From an uncultured Alphaproteobacteria bacterium (GTDB lineage: Bacteria > Pseudomonadota > Alphaproteobacteria > CAAHEQ01 > UBA3637), in assembly GCA_934216505.1 (NCBI GenBank), contig CAKQBW010000017.1, positions 1-14,047 on the forward strand: DNA of 14,047 nt, read 5' to 3'. Of the stretch, positions 1 to 5,784 are shown piece by piece. The number at the start of each line of letters is the position of its first letter. Within the stretch, counting starts at the first letter, position 1. The notes under the pieces were generated by a model. The model had not been told where the DNA came from and made no database searches. It saw only the letters and a list, made by a program, of their open reading frames with translations. The position numbers and the translations under genes were made by a program.

Positions 1-71
1 AATGCCATCGGCGATTGCTGGTGGAATATTTGGCAAAGCAAGATAAAAATGCAGAAATTATCCATTTGTAA
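1..71 (+). CDS. Possible C-terminal tail of an unknown gene (partial)
   Basis: The third forward frame is open from the window edge to a TAA at 69-71 and encodes 22 residues ending in KNAEIIHL. The composition is protein-like, with a mixed hydrophobic/charged helix, and the other two frames also stop soon after, so the call rests only on composition. No family is recognised. The 235 bases that follow are non-coding. Confidence 0.25.
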   Translation, partial: CHRRLLVEYLAKQDKNAEIIHL

Positions 72-306
72 TTATGATGACCTTAAAATTTTCTAGGATG
101 ATCAAAAAGGTGTGTACGATTTAGGTGTGATGCGGTATAATAAAAACTGCGATGCAAAAAGTGATACATTAGGAGATTTGTCTTGTATACTATTTATTTG
201 CAAAAATAGTGTTGCTTATCGTCAAAAATACGCACTTTAAAATATAAGTTGATAAATCTGTAAATAAGAGCATATATGGTGATGTCCTCAATTGAAAGGA
301 GAACAC
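72..306. other. AT-rich intergenic stretch with possible promoter
   Basis: No convincing gene is seen. A possible sigma-70 promoter on the plus strand is TTGATA at 249-254 followed after 17 bases by ATATAT at 272-277, which would serve the mini-ORF at 307. A TATAAT at 136-141 and a TATACT at 186-191 have no good -35 partner. The Shine-Dalgarno sequence AAAGGAG lies just before the ATG at 307. Confidence 0.35.
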
Positions 307-435
307 ATGGAAAAACAACTTAAACTCTTGGCCCAAATCATCCTGCCAACGCTTTTAACCGTATTGAAAAATAAGAAAAAATCAAAAAGTGCCGCTCATG
401 TTGAACTTTCTTTTTCAAAAAGTTTAAGACAGTGA
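307..435 (+). CDS. 42-residue hydrophobic/basic mini-protein
   Basis: The ATG at 307 sits about six bases after a strong AAAGGAG ribosome-binding site, and the frame runs 42 codons to a TGA at 433-435. The protein has a hydrophobic stretch at residues 6-20 (LLAQIILPTLLTVL) followed directly by a lysine cluster (KNKKKSK), then a polar tail. One short hydrophobic helix next to a basic patch is the layout of many small membrane-active peptides, including type I toxins and phage mini-proteins. No family is recognised. The good Shine-Dalgarno site is the main evidence that it is translated. A toxin role is inference only, and no antisense RNA or antitoxin gene was identified. Confidence 0.5.
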   Translation: MEKQLKLLAQIILPTLLTVLKNKKKSKSAAHVELSFSKSLRQ

Positions 436-451
436 ATACCAGAAGAATTAC

Positions 452-480
452 TTGCAATAAAATGGTATTTGCAGTATAAA
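452..480 (+). promoter_or_regulatory. Sigma-70 promoter of the one-helix membrane protein gene
   Basis: TTGCAA at 452-457 and TATAAA at 475-480 are separated by exactly 17 bases. The start codon at 511 lies 30 bases after the -10 hexamer. A six-base inverted repeat, AATACC (435-440) and GGTATT (465-470), spans the -35 and most of the spacer and could be an operator; that part is speculative. Confidence 0.6.
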
Positions 481-510
481 TAAACAGTTTAAATATTGAT
501 GAGGATCAGA

Positions 511-969
511 ATGATATTGCAATTTTTACAACAGAATGCAGAATGGATGTGTGCTATCGCAATTGTTATCTTTACAGCGATGCAGTGGTGGCTTAGTCGC
601 TCTCAATTTAAACACGAATTAAGGCAAAAACGATTTGAACTAGCACATCAGATGGATGAGGCATGTATTGTTTATAAGTTTGATAAAGAAACTTTTCGTA
701 AAATTGTGGACTGGTTTAATCGTCATCAATCCCAATTTATGTACTTGTTGAATGAAAATGATTTGAAACATTATGACATTTTTCAAGCATTATTGGAAGA
801 GTTGTTTAAGAAAAATTTATCTTTCAATGAAGCTATCCCTTTGTACCGAAAATGTCTTATGCACCTTGATGTAGCTCTTTTAAATGCAGATTATGGCATT
901 CGCAAACTCAAAAAAGCAAAAAAGCATAAAACTCGTGTTTATACATGGAATGAAATTATAAATTCTTAA
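511..969 (+). CDS. Single-pass membrane protein of unknown function
   Basis: A 152-residue protein if translated from the ATG at 511, which has GAGG at 501-504 as ribosome-binding site. Upstream in-frame starts (TTG 496, ATG 499) have none. Residues about 11-28 form one hydrophobic helix (CAIAIVIFTAMQWWL), followed by a basic stretch that would keep the remaining ~120 residues in the cytoplasm. The cytoplasmic part is helical and charged, ending in a lysine-rich segment (KLKKAKKHK). No family is recognised. The promoter TTGCAA-N17-TATAAA precedes it. The stop lies only 11 bases before the first copy of the repeated 32-base element, so the next gene may have its own promoter there. Confidence 0.7.
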   Translation: MILQFLQQNAEWMCAIAIVIFTAMQWWLSRSQFKHELRQKRFELAHQMDEACIVYKFDKETFRKIVDWFNRHQSQFMYLLNENDLKHYDIFQALLEELFKKNLSFNEAIPLYRKCLMHLDVALLNADYGIRKLKKAKKHKTRVYTWNEIINS

Positions 970-980
970 GCATATTTCGC

Positions 981-1012
981 TGGACTTTCTTGTTTTTCCA
1001 AGCATTCATTGT
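981..1012 (+). repeat. Repeated 32-base upstream element, copy A
   Basis: This copy begins TGGACTT, has a GTTTTT run in the middle, then CAAGCA, and ends ATTGT. Copies B (6823-6854, minus) and C (5017-5048, plus) match it; 25 of 32 positions are identical in all three. It ends 21 bases before the start codon at 1034. A promoter or other leader element is the likeliest reading, with TGGACT as a possible -35, though the -10 is not obvious. Confidence 0.8.
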
Positions 1013-1033
1013 GTCGTAACGAAAGGAGTCACA

Positions 1034-1219
1034 ATGACAGTAACATGGTATCACGAAACAAAAGAAGCGCCTGATTTTGATGCTCGCATTGCTATTTGCG
1101 ATGAAGATGGGATATGGGCCTATATGAGCGAAATTGAAGCTTTGGAAGAAGAAAATCAAAAATTAAAAAAAGAAATTCAACAACTGAAAGAACATCAACG
1201 TGAAACTGCGCAAGTATGA
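1034..1219 (+). CDS. Short coiled-coil protein, copy A
   Basis: A 61-residue protein with a strong Shine-Dalgarno AAAGGAG at 1022-1028. Residues 1-32 are conserved with the second copy at 6630-6800 (WYHETK, APDFDARIAICDEDG, WAYMSEIEA). Residues about 33-57 are a glutamate/lysine-rich amphipathic helix with leucines in heptad spacing (IEALEEENQKLKKEIQQLKE), probably a coiled coil. About 46 of the first 56 residues match the other copy. The reading frame runs five codons longer than copy B and overlaps the next gene's GTG start at 1200. The function is unknown; the layout suggests a small phage- or island-borne protein that oligomerises through its C-terminal helix. Confidence 0.75.
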   Translation: MTVTWYHETKEAPDFDARIAICDEDGIWAYMSEIEALEEENQKLKKEIQQLKEHQRETAQV

Positions 1220-1421
1220 GGATATCGCCCTCAGCAACCGGACAAACTTTACAATGCTTTATTACCACGCCGGCCGGATTTTGACACATATTGAAACTCA
1301 GCTGAAGCAGGCTTACGGTACTCCTCTTCCCATAAAACAGGCGCGAAATCTGACCCGTATGCAACACAAATTGGAACAAATGGTCGCACGTTATAAACAT
1401 GTCACTTCTCTTAAAGATTGA
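1200..1421 (+). CDS. Hypothetical protein, 73 residues
   Basis: The frame opens with GTG at 1200, overlapping the previous gene by 20 bases, or with ATG at 1254, which would leave 55 residues. It ends with TGA at 1419-1421. The protein is basic and helical (IETQLKQAYGTPLPIKQARNL, then MQHKLEQMVARYKHV). Its first third is visibly more GC-rich than its neighbours (CTCAGCAACCGG, GCCGGCCGG), suggesting a different origin from the AT-rich gene it overlaps. No family is recognised. The overlap suggests translational coupling to the coiled-coil gene. The GTG start has no clear ribosome-binding site of its own, so the start is uncertain. Confidence 0.5.
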   Translation: MKLRKYEDIALSNRTNFTMLYYHAGRILTHIETQLKQAYGTPLPIKQARNLTRMQHKLEQMVARYKHVTSLKD

Positions 1422-1444
1422 CTTTTGTTTGGGGAAAAGTTAGT

Positions 1445-2170
1445 ATGTTGGGCATGAAAAACATTGTGATTTTAACTGGCTCGGGCATATCGGCGGAATC
1501 CGGATTAAAGACATTCAGGTCTGAGGATGGGCTGTGGCTGAACCATCGCGTTGAGGACGTTTGTACGGTTGAGGCTTTTGAACGCAACCCAGCGCTCGTG
1601 CATTCCTTTTATAATGAACTCAGACCCACTATGATGAAGGCAACACCCAACTCTGGCCATCAAGCTATCACCATGTTGCAACAGGAATTGCCGGATGTCA
1701 CCATCAATGTCGTGACGCAGAATGTGGATCTGTTGCACGAAAAAGCGGAAAGCCAAAACATCTATCATATTCATGGGCGAATTGACGAGTGCGTGTGCAT
1801 GAATTGTGGCCATGTGCTGACCACTTTAGGGGATGTGGAAAGTGATGAAACTTGCCCCGAATGTCATGTTCAAGGGATGTTGAAACCCAATATTGTCTTT
1901 TTCGGGGAAATGCCGAAGTACATGGACGAAGTGGACAAGATGTTGGCCGAATGCGACATGTTTATTGCGATTGGGACTAGCGGTGTTGTCTATCCTGCGG
2001 CGGGCTTTGTGCGACAAGCAAAATTTTATGGTGCAAAGACCTATTTGTTCAATCTGGATCCTTGCAATAACAGCTCTCAATTCGACCAAGAGATTCTCGG
2101 TAAAGCTTCCCAAACTTTCCCGAAATTCGCTGAACAATTGATTAATGAATACAAAAAAGGAGATAAATAA
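1445..2170 (+). CDS. cobB: CobB-type sirtuin, NAD-dependent protein deacylase
   Basis: A complete 241-residue Sir2-family protein. Sirtuins remove acyl groups from protein lysines using NAD, giving nicotinamide and O-acyl-ADP-ribose. Visible motifs: the NAD-binding GSGISAESGL at residues 12-21, TQNVD at 91-95, the catalytic His in HIHG (110), a four-cysteine zinc site (118, 121, 137, 140), PNIVFFGE at 148-155 and GTSGVVYPA at 177-185. The YxxR motif that selects succinyl/malonyl lysine in E. coli CobB is not intact (FYNELR, with Leu in the Arg position), so acyl preference is uncertain. The start at 1445 has GGGGA nine bases upstream; the ATG at 1454 is an alternative. One base separates its stop from the next start, so the two genes form an operon. 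Confidence 0.9.
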   Translation: MLGMKNIVILTGSGISAESGLKTFRSEDGLWLNHRVEDVCTVEAFERNPALVHSFYNELRPTMMKATPNSGHQAITMLQQELPDVTINVVTQNVDLLHEKAESQNIYHIHGRIDECVCMNCGHVLTTLGDVESDETCPECHVQGMLKPNIVFFGEMPKYMDEVDKMLAECDMFIAIGTSGVVYPAAGFVRQAKFYGAKTYLFNLDPCNNSSQFDQEILGKASQTFPKFAEQLINEYKKGDK

Positions 2171-2171
2171 C

Positions 2172-2516
2172 ATGCAAAACACTTCAAATTATTTAGGTCA
2201 AACAGTATCTGTTGTTATGGATAGGCCTTTAGGTTCTAAACATCCCAAACATGGTTTTATTTATCCCGTCAATTACGGATATATCCCTAATACAATTTCA
2301 GGAGATGGTGAAGAATTAGATGCCTATGTTTTGGGCGTTCAAGAACCCATAAATAAATTTACAGGTAAATGCATTGCTATTATCCACAGAACAGATGATA
2401 ATGACGATAAATTGATCGTTGTGCCAGAAGGAATAGATCTTTCAAATGAAGAAATAGAAAAAGAAGTTGCTTTTCAAGAAAAATGGTTTCATCATATTAT
2501 TATCAGAAAAGAATGA
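2172..2516 (+). CDS. Small inorganic-pyrophosphatase-like protein
   Basis: A 114-residue protein starting at ATG 2172, with AAGGAG at 2157-2162 inside the end of the sirtuin gene. It resembles a reduced family I pyrophosphatase core: VVMDRPLGSKHP near the N-terminus, IYPVNYGYIPN in the middle and the acidic GDGEELDAYVLG around residues 44-55, which corresponds to the metal-binding signature of the family. Full-length bacterial pyrophosphatases are about 170-180 residues, so this is a shorter relative that may hydrolyse pyrophosphate or another phosphoanhydride; the substrate is not known. Codon use is more AT-rich than in the sirtuin gene. It converges on the gene ending at 2539 with no terminator hairpin between them. 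Confidence 0.75.
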   Translation: MQNTSNYLGQTVSVVMDRPLGSKHPKHGFIYPVNYGYIPNTISGDGEELDAYVLGVQEPINKFTGKCIAIIHRTDDNDDKLIVVPEGIDLSNEEIEKEVAFQEKWFHHIIIRKE

Positions 2517-2538
2517 ATATTGAAAAACACATTTCAGG

Positions 2539-2796
2539 TTAAGCGGCTTCTTTTCCTTTTATCCCAAATACGATCTTTAAATTATATCTATTTTTGTGGA
2601 CAAGTTCAAATCCGTTGGCGCGCGAAATAACCAAAACATATTTCCCTAACCACAAGCGGAAATAATAACTCTTTTGCGAAAGTTTAATCTTTTCTTTGGT
2701 GCGGTATTCGGTACCGTCATCTCGTTCTACCTCAACACTTCGCCCGAGGCCAAAACGATTATTATCAAAATCTAGGCCGTATTCAATGTAAATCAT
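2539..2796 (-). CDS. Hypothetical 85-residue protein overlapping the phosphatase gene
   Basis: Starting at the ATG whose complement lies at 2794-2796, this frame encodes 85 residues and overlaps the upstream phosphatase gene by 14 bases, a typical translationally coupled arrangement. The protein has alternating charged and hydrophobic stretches consistent with a small beta-rich fold (SYYFRLWLGKYVLVIS, then NRYNLKIVFGI) and no membrane helix. No family is recognised. The close overlap suggests it is co-expressed with the tyrosine phosphatase. Confidence 0.6.
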   Translation of the reverse strand: MIYIEYGLDFDNNRFGLGRSVEVERDDGTEYRTKEKIKLSQKSYYFRLWLGKYVLVISRANGFELVHKNRYNLKIVFGIKGKEAA

Positions 2797-3253
2797 GTTG
2801 CTCCAAGTGTTCCAAAAATGTCTGGCACCCTTCATAAATATCCCAATAGGCTTCATCAAAGTTGCCGGTGTACCAAGGGTCTTTAACCGGACGAGGATTT
2901 TGTGTGAAGTCCAACAGGCGATATACTTTGTGATCGTTGTCCCCGCCAACGATATCCCAAATATCCCGCACATTATTATCATCCATTGCCAAAATATAGT
3001 CAAATTTATCGTAGTCTGATTTGCGAATTTGACGTGAGTAATGTTGAGTAAAGGGGACTTTCATCTGCCGAAGCATATCTGCTGCCCGATAATCCAGCGC
3101 CTCATGCACCATTTCATTATAGCCTTCCGTTGCGGCAGAAGCAATTTCAAACTTGTCCGCCAGACTTCTTTCGGCGACCATTTGCTTCATCACAAACTCC
3201 GCCATTGGCGACCGACATATATTCCCAAGACATACAAATAAGACTTTAATCAT
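2783..3253 (-). CDS. Low-molecular-weight protein tyrosine phosphatase
   Basis: A full-length 156-residue member of the LMW-PTP family, cytoplasmic enzymes that hydrolyse phosphotyrosine. The P-loop C-X5-R-S is at residues 8-15 (CLGNICRS), with Cys8 as nucleophile and Arg14 binding phosphate; the general acid is Asp125 in DPWY (125-128). In bacteria these enzymes often oppose BY-kinases controlling exopolysaccharide, but no kinase or capsule gene is in view. The family also contains arsenate reductases, which this P-loop does not favour. A sigma-70 promoter lies upstream at 3292-3320, and the ribosome-binding site is weak (AAAGAAG). The gene is followed by the 85-residue companion and preceded by the SLOG-like gene on the same strand. 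Confidence 0.9.
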   Translation of the reverse strand: MIKVLFVCLGNICRSPMAEFVMKQMVAERSLADKFEIASAATEGYNEMVHEALDYRAADMLRQMKVPFTQHYSRQIRKSDYDKFDYILAMDDNNVRDIWDIVGGDNDHKVYRLLDFTQNPRPVKDPWYTGNFDEAYWDIYEGCQTFLEHLEQHDLH

Positions 3254-3291
3254 TTGACTTCTTTCTAATCATTCAGGTTATCCATACTCCT

Positions 3292-3320
3292 ATTATAAAA
3301 AAGAACGCCCGAAATCTCAA
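3292..3320 (-). promoter_or_regulatory. Sigma-70 promoter upstream of the tyrosine phosphatase gene
   Basis: On the minus strand TTGAGA (3315-3320) and TATAAT (3292-3297) are 17 bases apart. The -10 is followed after six bases by an ATG opening a six-codon frame (3265-3285) that stops before the phosphatase start at 3253. The transcript could therefore begin at a tiny leaderless upstream frame, or that ATG may be coincidental. Confidence 0.6.
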
Positions 3321-3327
3321 GGAAAAA

Positions 3328-3783
3328 CTAAGAATTTGCCAAATTGATGATTGTTTTACCAGCGCTTTTTGCTATGCGTACAGCCTGATAAGCGCCACCG
3401 CTTTTGGTATCCACATAGCAAACAACAAAATCCGCATTTTGAGCCAACCACTTATTTCGCCGACAGATGGCAAAGCGCAAAGGTCCTTCTTCAATTCCTT
3501 CAGGACAAAAAACATGGTCATAGCTACTTTTTTTCCAATCATAGTCCTCTTGATTTGTGGGCAAATACGCCAACGCTAAAGAACGCGTAATAGTGGGATG
3601 TTCCTTTTTAATACTGCGTAAAACTTCAAAGGCTAGATGGTCAAAATCGCCGTAGCCGCCCAGCCAAAATTCATCCACACCTTTGGAACGGATCAGGTCT
3701 AATATCACATCAGTTAAGCCGGCCTTAACTAGGCTCTGGTTGGGAATAAAGCGATGGACGAAAAAGACACAAATCTGTCCCAT
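3328..3783 (-). CDS. SLOG-superfamily (DUF1273/YpsA-like) nucleotide-binding protein
   Basis: A 151-residue Rossmann-like protein. The N-terminus (ICVFFVHRFIPNQ) corresponds to the 'FxGHR' strand-loop of DUF1273 proteins, though the Gly before HR is Val here. Further on are a strand with a glycine-rich turn (FWLGGYGDFDHLAFEVL), SLALAYLP, and the C-terminal VDTKSGGAYQAVRIAKSAGKTIINL, whose GGAYQAV is characteristic of the group. SLOG proteins bind nucleotide-derived ligands; some are linked to stress or defence signalling, but no substrate can be assigned here. ATG 3783 has a GAGGA ribosome-binding site. A minus-strand terminator hairpin (3805-3830) ends only about 20 bases before the start, so expression may be controlled by attenuation or start from a promoter not seen. 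Confidence 0.7.
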   Translation of the reverse strand: MGQICVFFVHRFIPNQSLVKAGLTDVILDLIRSKGVDEFWLGGYGDFDHLAFEVLRSIKKEHPTITRSLALAYLPTNQEDYDWKKSSYDHVFCPEGIEEGPLRFAICRRNKWLAQNADFVVCYVDTKSGGAYQAVRIAKSAGKTIINLANS

Positions 3784-3804
3784 TGTTCCTCATATCAGCC
3801 CTAC

Positions 3805-3830
3805 CAAAAACCCGCCATTTACAGGCGGGT
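3805..3830 (-). terminator. Rho-independent terminator (minus strand)
   Basis: Read on the minus strand, ACCCGCC and GGCGGGT form a seven-base stem around a seven-base loop and are followed by a run of five Ts (3806-3810, A on plus). It could end transcription from the PD-(D/E)XK-like gene upstream, or act as an attenuator for the SLOG-like gene immediately downstream. Confidence 0.75.
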
Positions 3831-3906
3831 GGATGTTTACAACTATAACTTATGTGAGAAATAGCCCAGTTTATTTGGGCGAACCCATATTCACTGGCAT
3901 CCACCC
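3827..3906 (-). promoter_or_regulatory. Possible attenuator-like folded leader of the SLOG-like gene
   Basis: On the minus strand GGGTGGATG (3898-3906) can pair perfectly over nine bases with CATCCACCC (3827-3835). The right arm shares bases 3827-3830 with the left arm of the terminator stem, so the two helices exclude each other. Between them lie further pairings: CCAGT with ACTGG, and a TGGG-TTCG-CCCA hairpin. The geometry resembles a riboswitch or attenuator, but the same DNA looks protein-coding on the plus strand (3833-4063), so chance is a real alternative. Confidence 0.3.
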
Positions 3907-4063
3907 ATAAAGGACAGATGCCTATGACAAACATTTGGCACAAGATATGCCAACGTATGCCCGTATTGGTTTTTGGACTATCAAATCCACAGTTCAGACG
4001 GGCAGTCTGAACATTGAACAGTATAGCGCACTTTTATCTTTACTGCAAGAAGTTTTATTTTGA
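3833..4063 (+). pseudogene. Small conserved-looking reading frame broken by an in-frame TAA
   Basis: From ATG 3833 the frame encodes 25 residues (ending GEPIFTGIHP), meets TAA at 3908-3910, and then continues open in the same frame for another 50 codons to TGA at 4061-4063 (YDKHLAQDMPTYARIGFWTI in the second half). Both halves look like ordinary protein and together would give about 76 residues. One nonsense change explains the break. The second half could also restart at ATG 3947. It overlaps the end of the next minus-strand gene by nine bases. The family is not recognised; sequencing error, pseudogene and stop-codon readthrough are all possible. Confidence 0.4.
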
Positions 4064-4930
4064 ATTAAAAAAACTAACAATTTTTAGTTTGATAAAAGTA
4101 AAAAATCTCCTCAAAAAATATTTTTTACAGTGTAATTTTTGAATAAAATTATCTTCTGTGAATATTTTATCCCATTTTATTATGTAACAAGACTTGAATT
4201 TCGAACGGAAAACATGGTCTTTTAATTTCTTTGTAAAATGGCAATAATTACCATGAGCTACATCCGGTAGGTAGATTAGTAAAAAGCATTTATCACAATG
4301 TTTTAGATAATCGCTGATTTTTGCGTTTTTCTTATCAATTGCCTCTTGTAGTTCGTCAAAAGGGTTTTCCTTACTATAACATTCGTTGTTCACGCGACAG
4401 TCAAATTTACCATCTATGTTTTCAAAACCACTGATGGAAATATTAAAGTATTCATTTTGCACAAGAATACTTTCTTTAACGAACCGGAGCCAGCACTTTA
4501 AATTTTCGACATTTCTGTCAATAATACTTTTTATCCCTTCTTTTATGGCTTTTTTATTATAAATATCCCAGAAACCAGGATTATAAATAGCATCCATTTT
4601 TTCTTGGTAAGTTCTTGCACACCATTTTCGTTTATTCCATTTATCAATCAAAATAGAAATATTTAAGTTATATTCTTGTTTAGCATATTGACAAGCTTGA
4701 TTACCAATTGTCATAAGATGTCGTAAAGCTTGACCATGTTTGCTTTTAACAATAAATTTTGTGACTTCTAGTCCAATTTTTTGATTGTTTTTTGTTATAA
4801 AGATAAAATCGGGAGGTTCGGCATCTTGACAGGATACTATGCCGTTCTTTCTATACCATTCTTTACCTTCATCTGAAGCTAAAAAATAATTTAAATACTC
4901 CCTTTCTTCTGTTTTTTTATCTTGTGCCAT
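4055..4930 (-). CDS. Putative PD-(D/E)XK-like nuclease-fold protein
   Basis: A 291-residue protein with GGAG five bases before the ATG and a strong promoter. Near the N-terminus, EPPDFIF (38-44), a short hairpin and IGLEVTKF (52-59) give an Asp41-x13-Glu55-x-Thr pattern matching the core of PD-(D/E)XK restriction-type nucleases (Asp strand, then E-x-T/K strand). The remaining residues are lysine-rich and helical with scattered cysteines (CDKCF near 220) and end in a basic, aromatic stretch. Length and single-gene setting fit orphan restriction-like or defence proteins in genomic islands. A catalytic role is inference from the motif. Base composition is very AT-rich compared with the core genes, consistent with horizontal transfer. 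Confidence 0.65.
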   Translation of the reverse strand: MAQDKKTEEREYLNYFLASDEGKEWYRKNGIVSCQDAEPPDFIFITKNNQKIGLEVTKFIVKSKHGQALRHLMTIGNQACQYAKQEYNLNISILIDKWNKRKWCARTYQEKMDAIYNPGFWDIYNKKAIKEGIKSIIDRNVENLKCWLRFVKESILVQNEYFNISISGFENIDGKFDCRVNNECYSKENPFDELQEAIDKKNAKISDYLKHCDKCFLLIYLPDVAHGNYCHFTKKLKDHVFRSKFKSCYIIKWDKIFTEDNFIQKLHCKKYFLRRFFTFIKLKIVSFFNSK

Positions 4931-4952
4931 GATTGTTGCTCCATTTCTCTAA

Positions 4953-4981
4953 ATTATAATTATAAATGTATGCAAAAGCAA
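4953..4981 (-). promoter_or_regulatory. Sigma-70 promoter of the PD-(D/E)XK-like gene
   Basis: On the minus strand TTGCTT (4976-4981) and TATAAT (4953-4958) are exactly 17 bases apart. The gene starts at 4930, leaving a leader of about 15 bases that contains the GGAG ribosome-binding site. Confidence 0.7.
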
Positions 4982-5016
4982 GAAAAGAGAACGTTTGGTG
5001 AATTTTACTTTTTTAC

Positions 5017-5048
5017 TGGACTTTTGTGTTTTTTCAAGCAGTTATTGT
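5017..5048 (+). repeat. Repeated 32-base upstream element, copy C
   Basis: TGGACTT, GTTTTT, CAAGCA and ATTGT occur at the same spacing as in copies A and B, with seven variable positions among the three. Here homology stops at the element: the downstream gene differs from the coiled-coil gene that follows copies A and B. The start codon is at 5065, 16 bases after the element. Confidence 0.75.
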
Positions 5049-5064
5049 TTTGCGAGATTTAAGA

Positions 5065-5328
5065 ATGTCCAATAAAATAGTAAATTTTTACAAACAATTA
5101 CAGCAACTTGAAGCTGAACAAGGTATTGGAATTGTATCCGTAATTGTCCAGGAAAAACAATCACCCTATGAAAGTTACGCCTTTGAGTTAAATGGAGTAA
5201 TAGATATCAGTTTCATTGTGCACCCAAATTATATGGATGCAGACTGTAGAATATTAAAAGAACTTACAACACTGGCTAACAAATACAATCTGCAACTAAA
5301 ACAAGTCATTATTTCTAATAAGAAATAG
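5065..5328 (+). CDS. Hypothetical 87-residue protein
   Basis: Starting at ATG 5065 (a weak GAG lies nine bases upstream) the protein has an N-terminal helix (IVNFYKQLQQLEAEQG), a strand (GIVSVIVQEK), a second strand pair (SYAFELNGVIDISFIVHPNY) and a C-terminal helix-strand (ILKELTTLANKYNLQLKQVII). This looks like a small alpha/beta domain with no membrane segment. The frame is open upstream to a GTG at 5026 inside the repeated element, but ATG 5065 places the element in the leader, as in the other copies. No family is recognised. The HsdS fragment begins 12 bases after its stop. Confidence 0.6.
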   Translation: MSNKIVNFYKQLQQLEAEQGIGIVSVIVQEKQSPYESYAFELNGVIDISFIVHPNYMDADCRILKELTTLANKYNLQLKQVIISNKK

Positions 5329-5339
5329 CGACAACTTAT

Positions 5340-5783
5340 TTGATACAAAAAATATATACTTTTAACAAATATTATGAGAAGATCGGCACAGAAACCAAGG
5401 ATATTACTGATGAAATCCCATTCAATATTCCGAATAATTGGTGTTGGTGTAGATTACCTATAATATGCGTTCTTTTTAAAGGAAAAGAAGTTCAAAATGT
5501 AAAATTGCCGTATTTAGATGTAAAATACTTACGGGGCAACAAGAAACAAGAATTAGTTACAAAAGGCTGTTTATTAAAAAAAGATGATTTTGTAATTTTG
5601 GTAGATGGTGAAAATTCTGGAGAAGTATTTAAAATAAAAGAAGAAGGAATTATGGGGAGCACCTTTAGACAACTACTCATAAGTTCTGGAATTAACGAAA
5701 ATTATATTTTATACTTCCTAAAATATTACCAAACCTTATTGAGAGAGAACAAGCGTGGGGCGGCAATCCCCCATCTTGACAAG
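5340..5783 (+). pseudogene. hsdS: Type I restriction specificity subunit HsdS, internal fragment
   Basis: About 148 residues of an HsdS target-recognition domain plus the start of its following helix. Visible family features are the domain entry DITDEIPFNIPNNWCWCRL (21-39), then LPYLDVKYLRG, VILVDGENSGEVF, GIMGSTFRQL and LRENKRGAAIPHLDK at the end. HsdS chooses the DNA sequence bound by type I restriction-modification complexes. The fragment has no proper start (only a TTG without a ribosome-binding site), lacks the first recognition domain and is cut at about 5783, where sequence from an oppositely oriented hsdR begins. It cannot encode a working subunit. Confidence 0.8.
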
Positions 5784-5784
5784 C

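Noticed and set aside
956..1400. Two minus-strand open frames opposite the coiled-coil gene and its neighbour
   Set aside because: They have no ribosome-binding sites and are antisense to a duplicated gene whose protein sequence is conserved between copies.
3827..3906. Similarity of the folded leader to purine (GAATATGG) or fluoride riboswitch words
   Set aside because: Only isolated short matches are present; the other conserved nucleotides and the expected junction layout of those classes are missing.
3725..3943. Minus-strand open frame of 72 codons overlapping the SLOG-like gene start
   Set aside because: It runs through the terminator hairpin and overlaps the better-supported SLOG-like gene in another frame.
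3988..4015. Perfect eight-base inverted repeat (GTTCAGAC/GTCTGAAC) resembling the Neisseria DNA-uptake word
   Set aside because: It matches only with an extra C, occurs once, and the organism does not look like a betaproteobacterium; it lies within an apparent coding frame.
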